5,370 bases of DNA, taken from contig CAJXTO010000109.1 of assembly GCA_913061245.1 (NCBI GenBank), positions 1-5,370 of the forward strand, written 5' to 3'. The notes under the pieces are model-generated. The model was given only the letters and a program-made list of their open reading frames with translations, was not told the DNA's origin and searched no databases. The stretch is from an uncultured Oceanospirillales bacterium (lineage in GTDB: Bacteria; Pseudomonadota; Gammaproteobacteria; Pseudomonadales; Litorivicinaceae). A program made the translations under genes and the position numbers. Of the stretch, positions 1 to 5,370 are shown in pieces (position 1 is the stretch's first letter; every line of letters starts with the position of its first letter).

Positions 1-1025
1 CGACATATGGCGCTGACGAGTGGCTTCCAGAAGAAACACTTGAAGCATTTAAAGAGTACAAGGTCGGTATCAAAGGCCCTCTGACCACACCAGTCGGTGG
101 CGGTATTCGTTCATTGAACGTTGCTTTGCGTCAGCAGTTGGATTTGTACCTCTGTCTACGTCCAGTTCGTTACTTCACAGGCGTTCCAAGCCCTGTGAAA
201 GAGCCAGAAAAGACCAACATGGTGATCTTCCGTGAGAACTCAGAAGACATCTATGCGGGTGTTGAATACCAGGCGGGTACGCCAGAAGCTGACAAGCTGA
301 TCGATATTCTTCGCAACGAATTTGGCGTAACGAAGATTCGTTTCCCAGAAAACTGCGGTATTGGTATCAAGCCTGTATCGAAAGAAGGTACGCAGCGCTT
401 AGTTCGTAAGACATTCCAGTATGCAATCGACAATGATTTGCCAAGTGTGACGCTGGTCCACAAAGGCAACATCATGAAGTTCACTGAAGGTGCATTTAAG
501 GATTGGGGCTACGAACTCGCTCGTGAAGAGTTTGGTGCAACATTGCTTGATGGCGGTCCTTGGTGTGTTATCAAGAATCCTAAGACAGGCAATGACATCG
601 TCGTTAAAGACGTTATCGCAGATGCCATGCTTCAGCAGATTCTGTTGCGTCCAGCAGAATACAGTGCGATTGCAACTTTGAACTTGAACGGCGACTACCT
701 CTCTGACGCATTGGCTGCTCAGGTGGGTGGTATTGGTATCGCTCCAGGTGCCAACATTGGTGCAGAGGTTGCGATTTTCGAAGCAACTCACGGTACAGCA
801 CCGAAGTATGCAGGTCAGGATAAGGTGAACCCAGGTTCATTGATCCTGTCAGCTGAAATGATGCTCCGTCATTTGGGTTGGTTTGAAGCAGCCGATCTGA
901 TCATCGAAGGTATGGAAGGTGCGATTAAGTCGAAGAAAGTGACTTATGACTTCGAACGTTTGATGGATGATGCAACGCTGATGTCGTGTTCAGAGTTTGG
1001 TCAGGAAATGATCAATAACATGTAA
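1..1025 (+). CDS. icd: NADP-dependent isocitrate dehydrogenase, 5'-truncated by the window edge
   Basis: Cytosolic TCA-cycle enzyme that oxidatively decarboxylates isocitrate to 2-oxoglutarate, producing NADPH. The reading frame runs from base 3 to the TAA at 1023-1025, giving 340 residues. These align almost without gaps to residues 77-416 of the 416-aa E. coli enzyme, so about 76 N-terminal residues lie outside the window. In E. coli numbering the visible substrate site includes Ser113 and Asn115 in GGGIRSLN (Ser codon 111-113), Arg119, Arg129, Arg153 and Tyr160 in FRENSEDIY, and Lys230 in HKGN. The metal ligands are Asp283, Asp307 and Asp311 (GDYLSD). Lys344, Tyr345 and Val351 (HGTAPKYAGQDKV) and Tyr391 and Arg395 (YDFER) are the known NADP-specificity residues, so an NAD enzyme is unlikely. 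Ser113 is the residue phosphorylated by AceK where that kinase exists; aceK is not in the window. The gene ends at its own intrinsic terminator. Confidence 0.97.
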   Translation, partial: TYGADEWLPEETLEAFKEYKVGIKGPLTTPVGGGIRSLNVALRQQLDLYLCLRPVRYFTGVPSPVKEPEKTNMVIFRENSEDIYAGVEYQAGTPEADKLIDILRNEFGVTKIRFPENCGIGIKPVSKEGTQRLVRKTFQYAIDNDLPSVTLVHKGNIMKFTEGAFKDWGYELAREEFGATLLDGGPWCVIKNPKTGNDIVVKDVIADAMLQQILLRPAEYSAIATLNLNGDYLSDALAAQVGGIGIAPGANIGAEVAIFEATHGTAPKYAGQDKVNPGSLILSAEMMLRHLGWFEAADLIIEGMEGAIKSKKVTYDFERLMDDATLMSCSEFGQEMINNM

Positions 1026-1044
1026 GCGATTGCTTCAGAGAAAG

Positions 1045-1074
1045 CCCCGGCGGCGAAAGCTTCCGGGGTTTTTT
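1045..1074 (+). terminator. Intrinsic terminator of icd, possibly shared with the convergent DUF3291 gene
   Basis: CCCCGG at 1045-1050 pairs with CCGGGG at 1063-1068. After one mismatch, a second short helix (G-U, G-C, C-G) is capped by a GAAA tetraloop at 1055-1058. Six Ts follow at 1069-1074, which makes this a textbook Rho-independent terminator for the + strand, 19 bases after the icd stop. On the - strand the same hairpin begins 5 bases after the DUF3291 stop, but it is followed only by a broken U-run (CTTTCTC). It may therefore end that transcript less efficiently. Confidence 0.9.
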
Positions 1075-1079
1075 ATTGC

Positions 1080-1532
1080 CTAAATTTGGAATGTTTGTGT
1101 CACTAAACCTGCTCTGTGTGCCCAACTGTAATCAAAAGCCTCTTCTGTTGGACCTTGCTTCCAAAGCGTTTCAAGACGATCAATTGCTTGATCCCACGTG
1201 GGGTAGGGCGCTTCGTTTGCAAACCAGGCGACAGAGAGTGCTTTGCCGACGTGTGTGAACCAGTTGTCACGCGCCATCATGATCTGGCGATGTGACTGAC
1301 TAAATACGAATGCGTAAAGTGCATCTAAGCTCTCCCACGCGGATAGGTTGACGATGAAATCAGGGCCAAGTCGTTGCCCGATGACTGGATCGTCTTCATT
1401 GAGTTCTCTCCAGATAAAGCCAGGTGAAGCTTCTGCGAGTCTTTGTACCTGTGGAACAGCATTGAAGAAGGATTGCATTTCGGGCGCATCCTTTGGGTAT
1501 TTCATTTGGGCCACGTTAAATTGATAAATCAT
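1080..1532 (-). CDS. DUF3291 domain protein, function unknown
   Basis: Predicted soluble 150-residue protein that I assign to the DUF3291 family by its sequence pattern. Near the N-terminus is FNVAQMKYP; residues 37-41 read PGFIW; 62-67 read NLSAWE; 70-75 read DALYAF with His81 and Trp91-Phe92 after it. The C-terminal part has PTWDQA at 111-116 and GPTEEAF at 127-133. The family is thought to adopt a ferredoxin-like, dimeric alpha-beta barrel fold like the antibiotic-biosynthesis monooxygenase group, but no reaction is established. There is no signal peptide or membrane segment. The ATG at 1530-1532 is chosen because it matches the usual family N-terminus. It has no clear Shine-Dalgarno, and the frame stays open 40 more codons to a TTG at 1650-1652, so a longer form cannot be excluded. 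The gene is convergent with icd, divergent from clpS, and occupies the slot where Pseudomonas carries cspD. Confidence 0.85.
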   Translation of the reverse strand: MIYQFNVAQMKYPKDAPEMQSFFNAVPQVQRLAEASPGFIWRELNEDDPVIGQRLGPDFIVNLSAWESLDALYAFVFSQSHRQIMMARDNWFTHVGKALSVAWFANEAPYPTWDQAIDRLETLWKQGPTEEAFDYSWAHRAGLVTQTFQI

Positions 1533-1592
1533 GGTGCGTGGAATCTTTTTTGTACTTCGGGTCTTGGCATCAAACTTTCCGATGTGTTTCTC

Positions 1593-1622
1593 TTTACTCA
1601 GGCGGTTTTGTCCCCATAGAGT
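1593..1622 (+). promoter_or_regulatory. Weak candidate sigma-70 promoter for clpS-clpA
   Basis: TTTACT (1593-1598; 4 of 6 to TTGACA) and TAGAGT (1617-1622; 4 of 6 to TATAAT) are separated by 18 bases. Transcription would start near 1629, just before the AAGGA ribosome-binding site of clpS. This would leave the upstream ATG at 1625 outside the transcript and favour the 1652 start. The match is poor and could be chance. Confidence 0.3.
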
Positions 1623-1634
1623 GAATGTGTAACA

Positions 1635-1639
1635 AAGGA
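1635..1639 (+). promoter_or_regulatory. Ribosome-binding site deciding the clpS start
   Basis: AAGGA lies 12 bases before the ATG at 1652, slightly long but usable. The alternative in-frame ATG at 1625 lies upstream of this site and has no purine-rich Shine-Dalgarno of its own, so 1652 is preferred. Confidence 0.55.
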
Positions 1640-1651
1640 CGTTTCGATTCA

Positions 1652-1984
1652 ATGAGTGAACCAGACATCCCTGGCTTTGATCCGGATGATGACTACGGGC
1701 TAGCGGTTGCGAAGCCGGAGCTGAAAAAGCCGCCGATGTATAAAGTCATTATGCTCAATGACGACTATACGCCTATGGAATTTGTGATTCATGTTCTGGA
1801 ATTATTCTTCAACATGGACCAAGAGAAGGCGACGCAAATTATGCTGACCGTGCACTCCAAAGGAGCTGCTGTCTGTGGGGTGTATCCCAAAGATATTGCG
1901 GAAACGAAGGCGGAGCATGTAGTTGAGTATGCAAAAGAAAATCAGCACCCTCTGATGTGTCAGGTTGACATCGCAGAGGATTGA
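1652..1984 (+). CDS. clpS: ClpS, ATP-dependent Clp protease adaptor (N-recognin)
   Basis: Cytosolic adaptor that binds substrates with N-terminal Leu, Phe, Trp or Tyr and delivers them to ClpA of the ClpAP protease. The 110-residue product is near the 106 aa of E. coli ClpS. Residues 1-28 form an acidic, proline-containing flexible N-terminal extension, the part known to engage the ClpA pore. The folded core starts at PPMYKV. The N-degron pocket is intact: Asn36-Asp37-Asp38, Thr40-Pro41 and gatekeeper Met42 in the NDDYTPMEF motif, then Val67-His68 in MLTVH, and CGVY and AETK further on, with a PLMC segment near the end. It ends 13 bases before clpA, so the two are almost surely co-transcribed. 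An in-frame ATG at 1625 would add nine residues but lacks a ribosome-binding site. Confidence 0.96.
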   Translation: MSEPDIPGFDPDDDYGLAVAKPELKKPPMYKVIMLNDDYTPMEFVIHVLELFFNMDQEKATQIMLTVHSKGAAVCGVYPKDIAETKAEHVVEYAKENQHPLMCQVDIAED

Positions 1985-1985
1985 G

Positions 1986-1991
1986 AAGGAG
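1986..1991 (+). promoter_or_regulatory. Strong Shine-Dalgarno fixing the clpA start
   Basis: AAGGAG sits six bases before the ATG at 1998, in the 13-base gap after the clpS stop. It selects this ATG over in-frame upstream starts inside the clpS 3' end, and the resulting N-terminus (MLSRDLEV) aligns with that of E. coli ClpA. Confidence 0.85.
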
Positions 1992-1997
1992 AACTGT

Positions 1998-4277
1998 ATG
2001 TTGAGCCGTGATCTTGAAGTGACCCTAAATAGCGCGTTTAAGCGCGCCAGAGAGCTCCGTCATGAATACATGACCGTTGAGCACCTGTTATTGGGGTTAT
2101 TAGATAACGCGTCTGCCGTGCAGGTCCTCAACGCATGTGGTTCTGACTTATCCAAGCTCCGTGAAGAGCTTGAGCAATTTGTCACCCAGACAACTCCGGC
2201 GTTACCTGAAGATTCTGAGCGTGATACACAGCCGACCTTGGGATTTCAGCGAGTACTGCAGCGTGCTGTGTTCCATGTGCAGTCCTCAGGAAAGCAGGAA
2301 GTCACAGGTGCAAATGTTCTGGTGGCTATTTTTTCTGAGCAAGAATCACAAGCGGTGTATTTCTTAAAGCAGCAAGAAATTGCCCGAATTGATGTGGTGA
2401 ATTACATCAGTCATGGGATTGCGAAGTCTGAAGAAGCAGGCAGTGATGGTGAGACTGAATCCGAATCACAGACCAATCAGTCAGCATCCGGTGAAGAGCG
2501 TACATCCAATCTTGATGGGTATTGCACTAATCTGAATTCCGAGGTCAAAAAAGGCCGTATCGATCCATTGATTGGTCGTGATGAAGAGCTGTCCCGTGTG
2601 ATTCAGACACTGTCACGCCGCCGGAAGAATAACCCGCTGCTGGTGGGTGAGGCCGGTGTTGGTAAAACAGCAATCGCGGAGGGGTTGGCCTACCGAATCG
2701 AGGAAGGGCAGGTCCCTGAGGTCATTGCTGATGCGGTGGTGTATTCATTGGATCTCGGTTCGCTGTTAGCCGGTACCAAGTATCGGGGCGATTTTGAAAA
2801 GCGTCTGAAAGCATTGCTTGGCGAGCTTGAAAAAGAAAAGCACGCCATTTTGTTCATCGATGAAATCCACACCATCATTGGGGCAGGCGCCGCATCGGGT
2901 GGTGTGATGGATGCATCGAACCTTCTGAAGCCTTTGTTGTCATCGGGTCAATTGAAGTGCATTGGTTCAACCACCTTCCAGGAATTCCGTGGAATCTTTG
3001 AGAAAGACCGTGCGTTGGCACGCCGCTTCCAAAAGGTTGACGTGTTAGAGCCTTCGATCGAAGACACGATCAAAATCTTGAATGGCTTGAAGTCGCGCTT
3101 TGAAGAGCACCATGAGCTCCGTTATACCAAGGCTGCGTTAACGTCGGCTGTTGAATTGTCTGCGAAATACATGAGTGATCGGCATTTGCCCGATAAGGCA
3201 ATCGATATCATTGATGAAGCCGGGGCGATGCAGCGTCTCATGCCGCCATCACGTCGCAAAAAGGTAATTGGTGTGCCGGAAATTGAGGCTGTGGTTGCGA
3301 ATATCGCGCGGATCCCACCAAAGCAGATTTCGAAATCAGATACGGAGGTTCTTGAGAACCTTGAGCGTGATCTGAAACTGACTGTTTTCGGCCAAAACGA
3401 GGCGATTGAGCGTATGAGTTCAGCGATTAAGTTGTCTCGTGCGGGATTGAAGCAAGACGGGAAACCGGTCGGATGTTTCCTATTTGCAGGTCCTACCGGT
3501 GTTGGTAAGACCGAAGTCAGTCGACAACTCTCCAGAACATTGGGGATTGAGCTTGTTCGATTCGATATGTCTGAATACATGGAGCGCCACACTGTCAGTC
3601 GCTTGATTGGTGCACCTCCGGGATATGTTGGATTTGATCAAGGCGGACTCTTAACCGAAGCGATTACTAAGAACCCACACTGTGTGTTGCTACTTGATGA
3701 GATTGAAAAAGCGCACCCTGACGTCTTTAACCTGTTATTGCAGGTAATGGATCACGGCACATTGACAGACAATAACGGTCGTAAAGCAGACTTCCGCCAT
3801 GTGGTGTTGATCATGACGACGAATGCTGGAGCTGAGAGCCTATCGAAGCGCAGTATCGGGTTCAGCGAACAGGATCAGACGACTGATGCGATGGAGGCAA
3901 TTAAGCGTCTCTTCACGCCAGAATTCAGAAACCGTTTGGATTCAATCGTTCAATTCGGTGCCTTACCTGAAGATGTGATCGAGCAGGTTGTTCATAAGTT
4001 CATTGCTGAACTCCAAGCGCAGCTTGATGATCGGAAAGTATCGATCGAATTGGATGATTCAGCGATGCGCTGGCTTGCTAAGCGCGGCTATGACAAAGCG
4101 ATGGGTGCGCGTCCAATGGCTCGATTGATCCAAGATTCAATCAAGCGTCCATTAGCGGATGCGATTCTTTTTGGAGATTTAGCTGGCGGCGGCAGTGTGC
4201 TTGTGACAGTCGACAAGAACGACGAGCTCGCGTTCGAAATGACGCCTCGTGTGGTGAAATCGAAAGAAACAGCGTGA
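1998..4277 (+). CDS. clpA: ClpA, AAA+ unfoldase subunit of the ClpAP protease
   Basis: Hexameric cytosolic ATPase that unfolds proteins and threads them into ClpP. It has 759 residues, against 758 in E. coli. Residues 1-145 are the double Clp-N domain, including the MTVEHLLLGLL segment, which docks ClpS. About 146-170 is a Glu/Ser/Gln-rich linker. D1 has Walker A GEAGVGKT (Lys223), pore Tyr262 in TKYRGDFE, Walker B ILFIDE (Glu289) and an ALARRF arginine-finger segment. D2 has Walker A GPTGVGKT (Lys504), pore Tyr543 in GAPPGYVG, Walker B LLLDE (Glu568) and FRNRLD. The ClpP-docking loop is Ile620-Gly621-Phe622, where E. coli ClpA has IGL. The MGARPM sensor-2 region is near the C-terminus. All catalytic residues are present, so the protein should be active. 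The Met169 used in E. coli for a short internal form has no counterpart. clpP is not nearby. Confidence 0.98.
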   Translation: MLSRDLEVTLNSAFKRARELRHEYMTVEHLLLGLLDNASAVQVLNACGSDLSKLREELEQFVTQTTPALPEDSERDTQPTLGFQRVLQRAVFHVQSSGKQEVTGANVLVAIFSEQESQAVYFLKQQEIARIDVVNYISHGIAKSEEAGSDGETESESQTNQSASGEERTSNLDGYCTNLNSEVKKGRIDPLIGRDEELSRVIQTLSRRRKNNPLLVGEAGVGKTAIAEGLAYRIEEGQVPEVIADAVVYSLDLGSLLAGTKYRGDFEKRLKALLGELEKEKHAILFIDEIHTIIGAGAASGGVMDASNLLKPLLSSGQLKCIGSTTFQEFRGIFEKDRALARRFQKVDVLEPSIEDTIKILNGLKSRFEEHHELRYTKAALTSAVELSAKYMSDRHLPDKAIDIIDEAGAMQRLMPPSRRKKVIGVPEIEAVVANIARIPPKQISKSDTEVLENLERDLKLTVFGQNEAIERMSSAIKLSRAGLKQDGKPVGCFLFAGPTGVGKTEVSRQLSRTLGIELVRFDMSEYMERHTVSRLIGAPPGYVGFDQGGLLTEAITKNPHCVLLLDEIEKAHPDVFNLLLQVMDHGTLTDNNGRKADFRHVVLIMTTNAGAESLSKRSIGFSEQDQTTDAMEAIKRLFTPEFRNRLDSIVQFGALPEDVIEQVVHKFIAELQAQLDDRKVSIELDDSAMRWLAKRGYDKAMGARPMARLIQDSIKRPLADAILFGDLAGGGSVLVTVDKNDELAFEMTPRVVKSKETA

Positions 4278-4285
4278 GGTTAGGT

Positions 4286-4305
4286 CATCCCGGAATTCCG
4301 GGATG
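4286..4305. repeat. Perfect 20-nt palindrome between convergent clpA and infA
   Basis: Each half reads CATCCCGGAA on its own strand, centred on GAATTC. As RNA it folds on either strand into an 8-bp GC-rich stem with an AATT loop. It starts 8 bases after the clpA stop and ends 8 bases short of the infA stop, where a two-way terminator is expected. Neither strand has a T-run after the hairpin: the + strand continues GCAAAAG and the - strand ACCTAAC. It is therefore not a canonical intrinsic terminator. It may protect mRNA 3' ends, assist Rho-dependent termination, or bind a dimeric protein; the sequence does not decide. Confidence 0.7.
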
Positions 4306-4313
4306 GCAAAAGA

Positions 4314-4532
4314 TCAACGCGCTCGGAATGTGATACGACCTTTCGTCAGATCGTAAGGTGTCAGTTCAACTGTGACACGGTCGCCAGTCAAAATGCGAAT
4401 GTAGTGCTTACGCATTTTTCCAGAGATGTGTGCAGTGACAACGTGACCATTGTCGAGTTCGACGCGGAACATGGTATTTGGCAGCGTATCAACGATCGTG
4501 CCTTCCATTTCAATTGAATCTTCTTTTGCCAT
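4314..4532 (-). CDS. infA: Translation initiation factor IF-1
   Basis: Essential factor that binds the A site of the 30S subunit during initiation and assists IF-2 and IF-3. The 72-residue product has exactly the length of E. coli IF-1 and is near-identical to it: MAKED at the start, then LPNTMFRVEL, NGHVVTAHISGKMRK, YIRILTGD and VTVELTPYDL, ending in RITFRAR. This is a single OB-fold (S1-type) domain filling the whole protein. The ATG has a good AAGGGAG ribosome-binding site. The gene is convergent with clpA and lies 42 bases downstream of ate in the same direction, so it could be read from the aat-ate transcript as well as from its own promoter. In E. coli a serine tRNA gene (serW) lies by infA; none fits in the 36-base gap here. 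Confidence 0.98.
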   Translation of the reverse strand: MAKEDSIEMEGTIVDTLPNTMFRVELDNGHVVTAHISGKMRKHYIRILTGDRVTVELTPYDLTKGRITFRAR

Positions 4533-4536
4533 TTGG

Positions 4537-4543
4537 CTCCCTT
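4537..4543 (-). promoter_or_regulatory. Ribosome-binding site of infA
   Basis: AAGGGAG on the - strand ends four bases before the infA ATG (4532-4530). It is a close match to the anti-Shine-Dalgarno and supports the conserved MAKED start. Confidence 0.8.
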
Positions 4544-4563
4544 CGGGCTGTAAGAAAGGCGCG

Positions 4564-4592
4564 ATTATGCCTGCTTACTCCGCTCGAATCCA
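4564..4592 (-). promoter_or_regulatory. Weak candidate promoter for infA within the ate 3' end
   Basis: On the - strand CATAAT (4569-4564) matches the -10 consensus at five of six bases. With a 17-base spacer the -35 position is TGGATT (4592-4587), only three of six. It would give a leader of roughly 25 bases that includes the infA ribosome-binding site. An independent infA promoter is plausible for an essential factor, but the evidence here is slight. Confidence 0.3.
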
Positions 4593-5291
4593 CCTACTGT
4601 TGATGAGCATCTCAATCGGGCGGTATTCGTTTTTATAGGCCATTTTCTTTGAATCGCGAATCCAATAGCCCAAATACACGTAGGGGAGTTCAAGTCCGCG
4701 GGCCACTTCAATGAGCTGTAAGACCATTAAACGACCAAGGCTGCGGGCATCAAACTCGGCGTCTGGCTCAAAGAACGTATAGATGGCAGACAGGCCGTTG
4801 CCGGGGATTTCGTCGAACAGCGTCACCGCAATGAGTCGCTCATTAATGCGGGCTTCCAAGAAAAAAGCGTGCTCTGAGCTTGATGCTAAGAAAGACTCAT
4901 ATTGCGATGGAGAGGGTGGGTACATATCACCATCGGCATGACGTATCTCGATGTATCGTCGATACAACGTGTAGCGTTCTTCATCCAGGATCGGTGTTCG
5001 GGCTGTGAAGCTCACATCCTGGTTTCTTTTGAGTGTTCGAATTTGACGTCGCTTTGGTTTGAATGACTCAACCGGGACGCGCACTGAAATACAGGCTGCG
5101 CATTGAGCGCAATGTGGTCTGTAGGTGTAGCGACCCGAGCGTCTAAAGCCAGACTCGGCAAGTTTTACGACCTGCTCAGGAGTGAGCGTCGTACTTGGCT
5201 CGACAAACAAAGTGGTCGCTTCTCGCCCCTCGAGATAACTGCAAGGATGCGGTGCGGTGGAAAAAAATTTCAGTGTTTCAAAACCACTCAT
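4575..5291 (-). CDS. bpt: Aspartate/glutamate leucyltransferase (bacterial Ate/Bpt)
   Basis: Cytosolic aminoacyl-tRNA-protein transferase of the R-transferase family. In the bacterial Bpt branch it moves Leu from Leu-tRNA onto proteins with N-terminal Asp or Glu, making them ClpS substrates. The 238-residue product is full length for the family. The N-terminal domain has PCSYL with Cys17, GFRRSGRYTYRP at 48-59 and a cysteine cluster Cys61, Cys64 and Cys67, followed by SVRVPV. The C-terminal GNAT-like domain carries AIYTFFEP, YLGYWI (205-211), KMAYKNEYRP (216-225) and a final SRW. These place it in the Ate/Bpt family, while leucyl rather than arginyl specificity is inferred from bacterial relatives. 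The ATG overlaps the aat stop as ATGA and is the only usable start: an in-frame TGA lies 11 codons upstream. The nearest purine tract, AAAGGA, is about 16 bases away, so translation is probably coupled to aat. Confidence 0.95.
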   Translation of the reverse strand: MSGFETLKFFSTAPHPCSYLEGREATTLFVEPSTTLTPEQVVKLAESGFRRSGRYTYRPHCAQCAACISVRVPVESFKPKRRQIRTLKRNQDVSFTARTPILDEERYTLYRRYIEIRHADGDMYPPSPSQYESFLASSSEHAFFLEARINERLIAVTLFDEIPGNGLSAIYTFFEPDAEFDARSLGRLMVLQLIEVARGLELPYVYLGYWIRDSKKMAYKNEYRPIEMLINSRWIRAE

Positions 5292-5370
5292 GATATGAGT
5301 TTGTTGATCCTTTCGATAAATTCAGCACGAGTGATGAGGCTAGCACCGAGTGACTCAAGATGCGATGTCG
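5288..5370 (-). CDS. aat: Leucyl/phenylalanyl-tRNA-protein transferase, C-terminal fragment cut by the window edge
   Basis: An open frame enters from the right edge and ends with TGA at 5290-5288. The 26 visible residues, SHLESLGASLITRAEFIERI near the middle, match the expected Aat C-terminus (a leu-gly-ala segment, then a short helix beginning R-x-E/D-F). Its position directly upstream of ate with an ATGA overlap agrees with the aat-ate order of related genomes. Aat transfers Leu or Phe from tRNA to N-terminal Lys and Arg, producing ClpS-recognised N-degrons. The catalytic part is outside the window, so the call rests on a short tail plus context. Confidence 0.85.
   Translation of the reverse strand, partial: TSHLESLGASLITRAEFIERINKLIS

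Larger units (their letters stand above)
1533..1651. other. Divergent intergenic region between the DUF3291 gene and clpS
   Basis: This stretch of 119 bases must hold the start signals for both the DUF3291 gene (leftward) and the clpS-clpA operon (rightward). The only promoter-like arrangement seen for clpS is weak. For the leftward direction, a TTGATG-like hexamer and TACAAA are only 13 bases apart, too close for a standard sigma-70 promoter. No inverted repeat suggesting an operator was recognised. Confidence 0.6.

Noticed and set aside
399..791. Long - strand open frame of 130 codons inside icd (and others at 251-484 and 613-840)
   Set aside because: They lie wholly within the strongly conserved icd coding sequence, match no family I recognise and have no ribosome-binding context; they are antisense shadows.
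1076..1258. + strand 60-codon frame just after the icd terminator
   Set aside because: It is antisense to the C-terminal half of the DUF3291 gene, starts at the terminator's T-run and has no recognisable product.
1533..1652. 40-residue N-terminal extension of the DUF3291 protein from the TTG at 1652
   Set aside because: The family domain begins at the ATG at 1532, the extension shows no signal peptide or domain, and the start would be a TTG touching the clpS start; I kept the shorter form.
3122..3592. 156-codon - strand open frame inside clpA
   Set aside because: It overlaps the end of D1 and the start of D2 of ClpA; its product is serine/arginine-rich and unrecognisable, as expected for the reverse complement of conserved codons.
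4286..4305. Palindrome as a standard bidirectional intrinsic terminator
   Set aside because: No T-run follows the hairpin on either strand, so I list it as a palindrome of unknown role.
4278..4313. Possible tRNA-Ser gene between clpA and infA, as in E. coli (serW)
   Set aside because: The gap is only 36 bases and is mostly palindrome; no tRNA fits.
4450..4638. + strand 62-codon frame across the infA 5' end
   Set aside because: It is antisense to infA and the end of ate, both of which are certain genes.

Overview
The window reads as a chromosomal core region of a gammaproteobacterium with moderate GC. The IDH, ClpS, ClpA and IF-1 products resemble the E. coli proteins closely and nearly without gaps. 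A separate aspartate/glutamate leucyltransferase, which E. coli lacks, and the order icd / clpS-clpA / infA / ate / aat recall the Pseudomonas, Vibrio and Oceanospirillales lineages rather than the enterics. I cannot name a genus.

Layout from left to right. The 3' four-fifths of icd (NADP-dependent isocitrate dehydrogenase, + strand) ends at 1025. It is followed by an intrinsic terminator at 1045-1074. A convergent DUF3291 gene (- strand, 1080-1532) comes next. A 119-bp divergent intergenic region separates it from clpS (+, 1652-1984) and clpA (+, 1998-4277), which form a tight operon. A short 36-bp convergent gap with a perfect 20-nt palindrome separates clpA from infA (translation initiation factor IF-1, -, 4314-4532). 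Upstream of infA on the - strand lie ate/bpt (aspartate/glutamate leucyltransferase, 4575-5291) and the last 26 codons of aat (leucyl/phenylalanyl-tRNA-protein transferase). The stop of aat overlaps the start of ate.

Functionally, the right three-quarters of the window holds most of a bacterial N-degron (N-end rule) pathway. Aat and Ate/Bpt attach Leu/Phe to N-terminal Lys/Arg and Leu to N-terminal Asp/Glu respectively. ClpS recognises the resulting N-terminal hydrophobic residue, and ClpA unfolds the substrate for ClpP, whose gene is not in the window. infA sits between the two halves, as in related genomes. The pathway and the general synteny are known. The less ordinary points are the DUF3291 gene where relatives such as Pseudomonas carry cspD, the palindrome lacking a U-tract between clpA and infA, and the loss of the internal ClpA start codon known in E. 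coli. I found no CRISPR array, mobile element, tRNA or clearly novel system.
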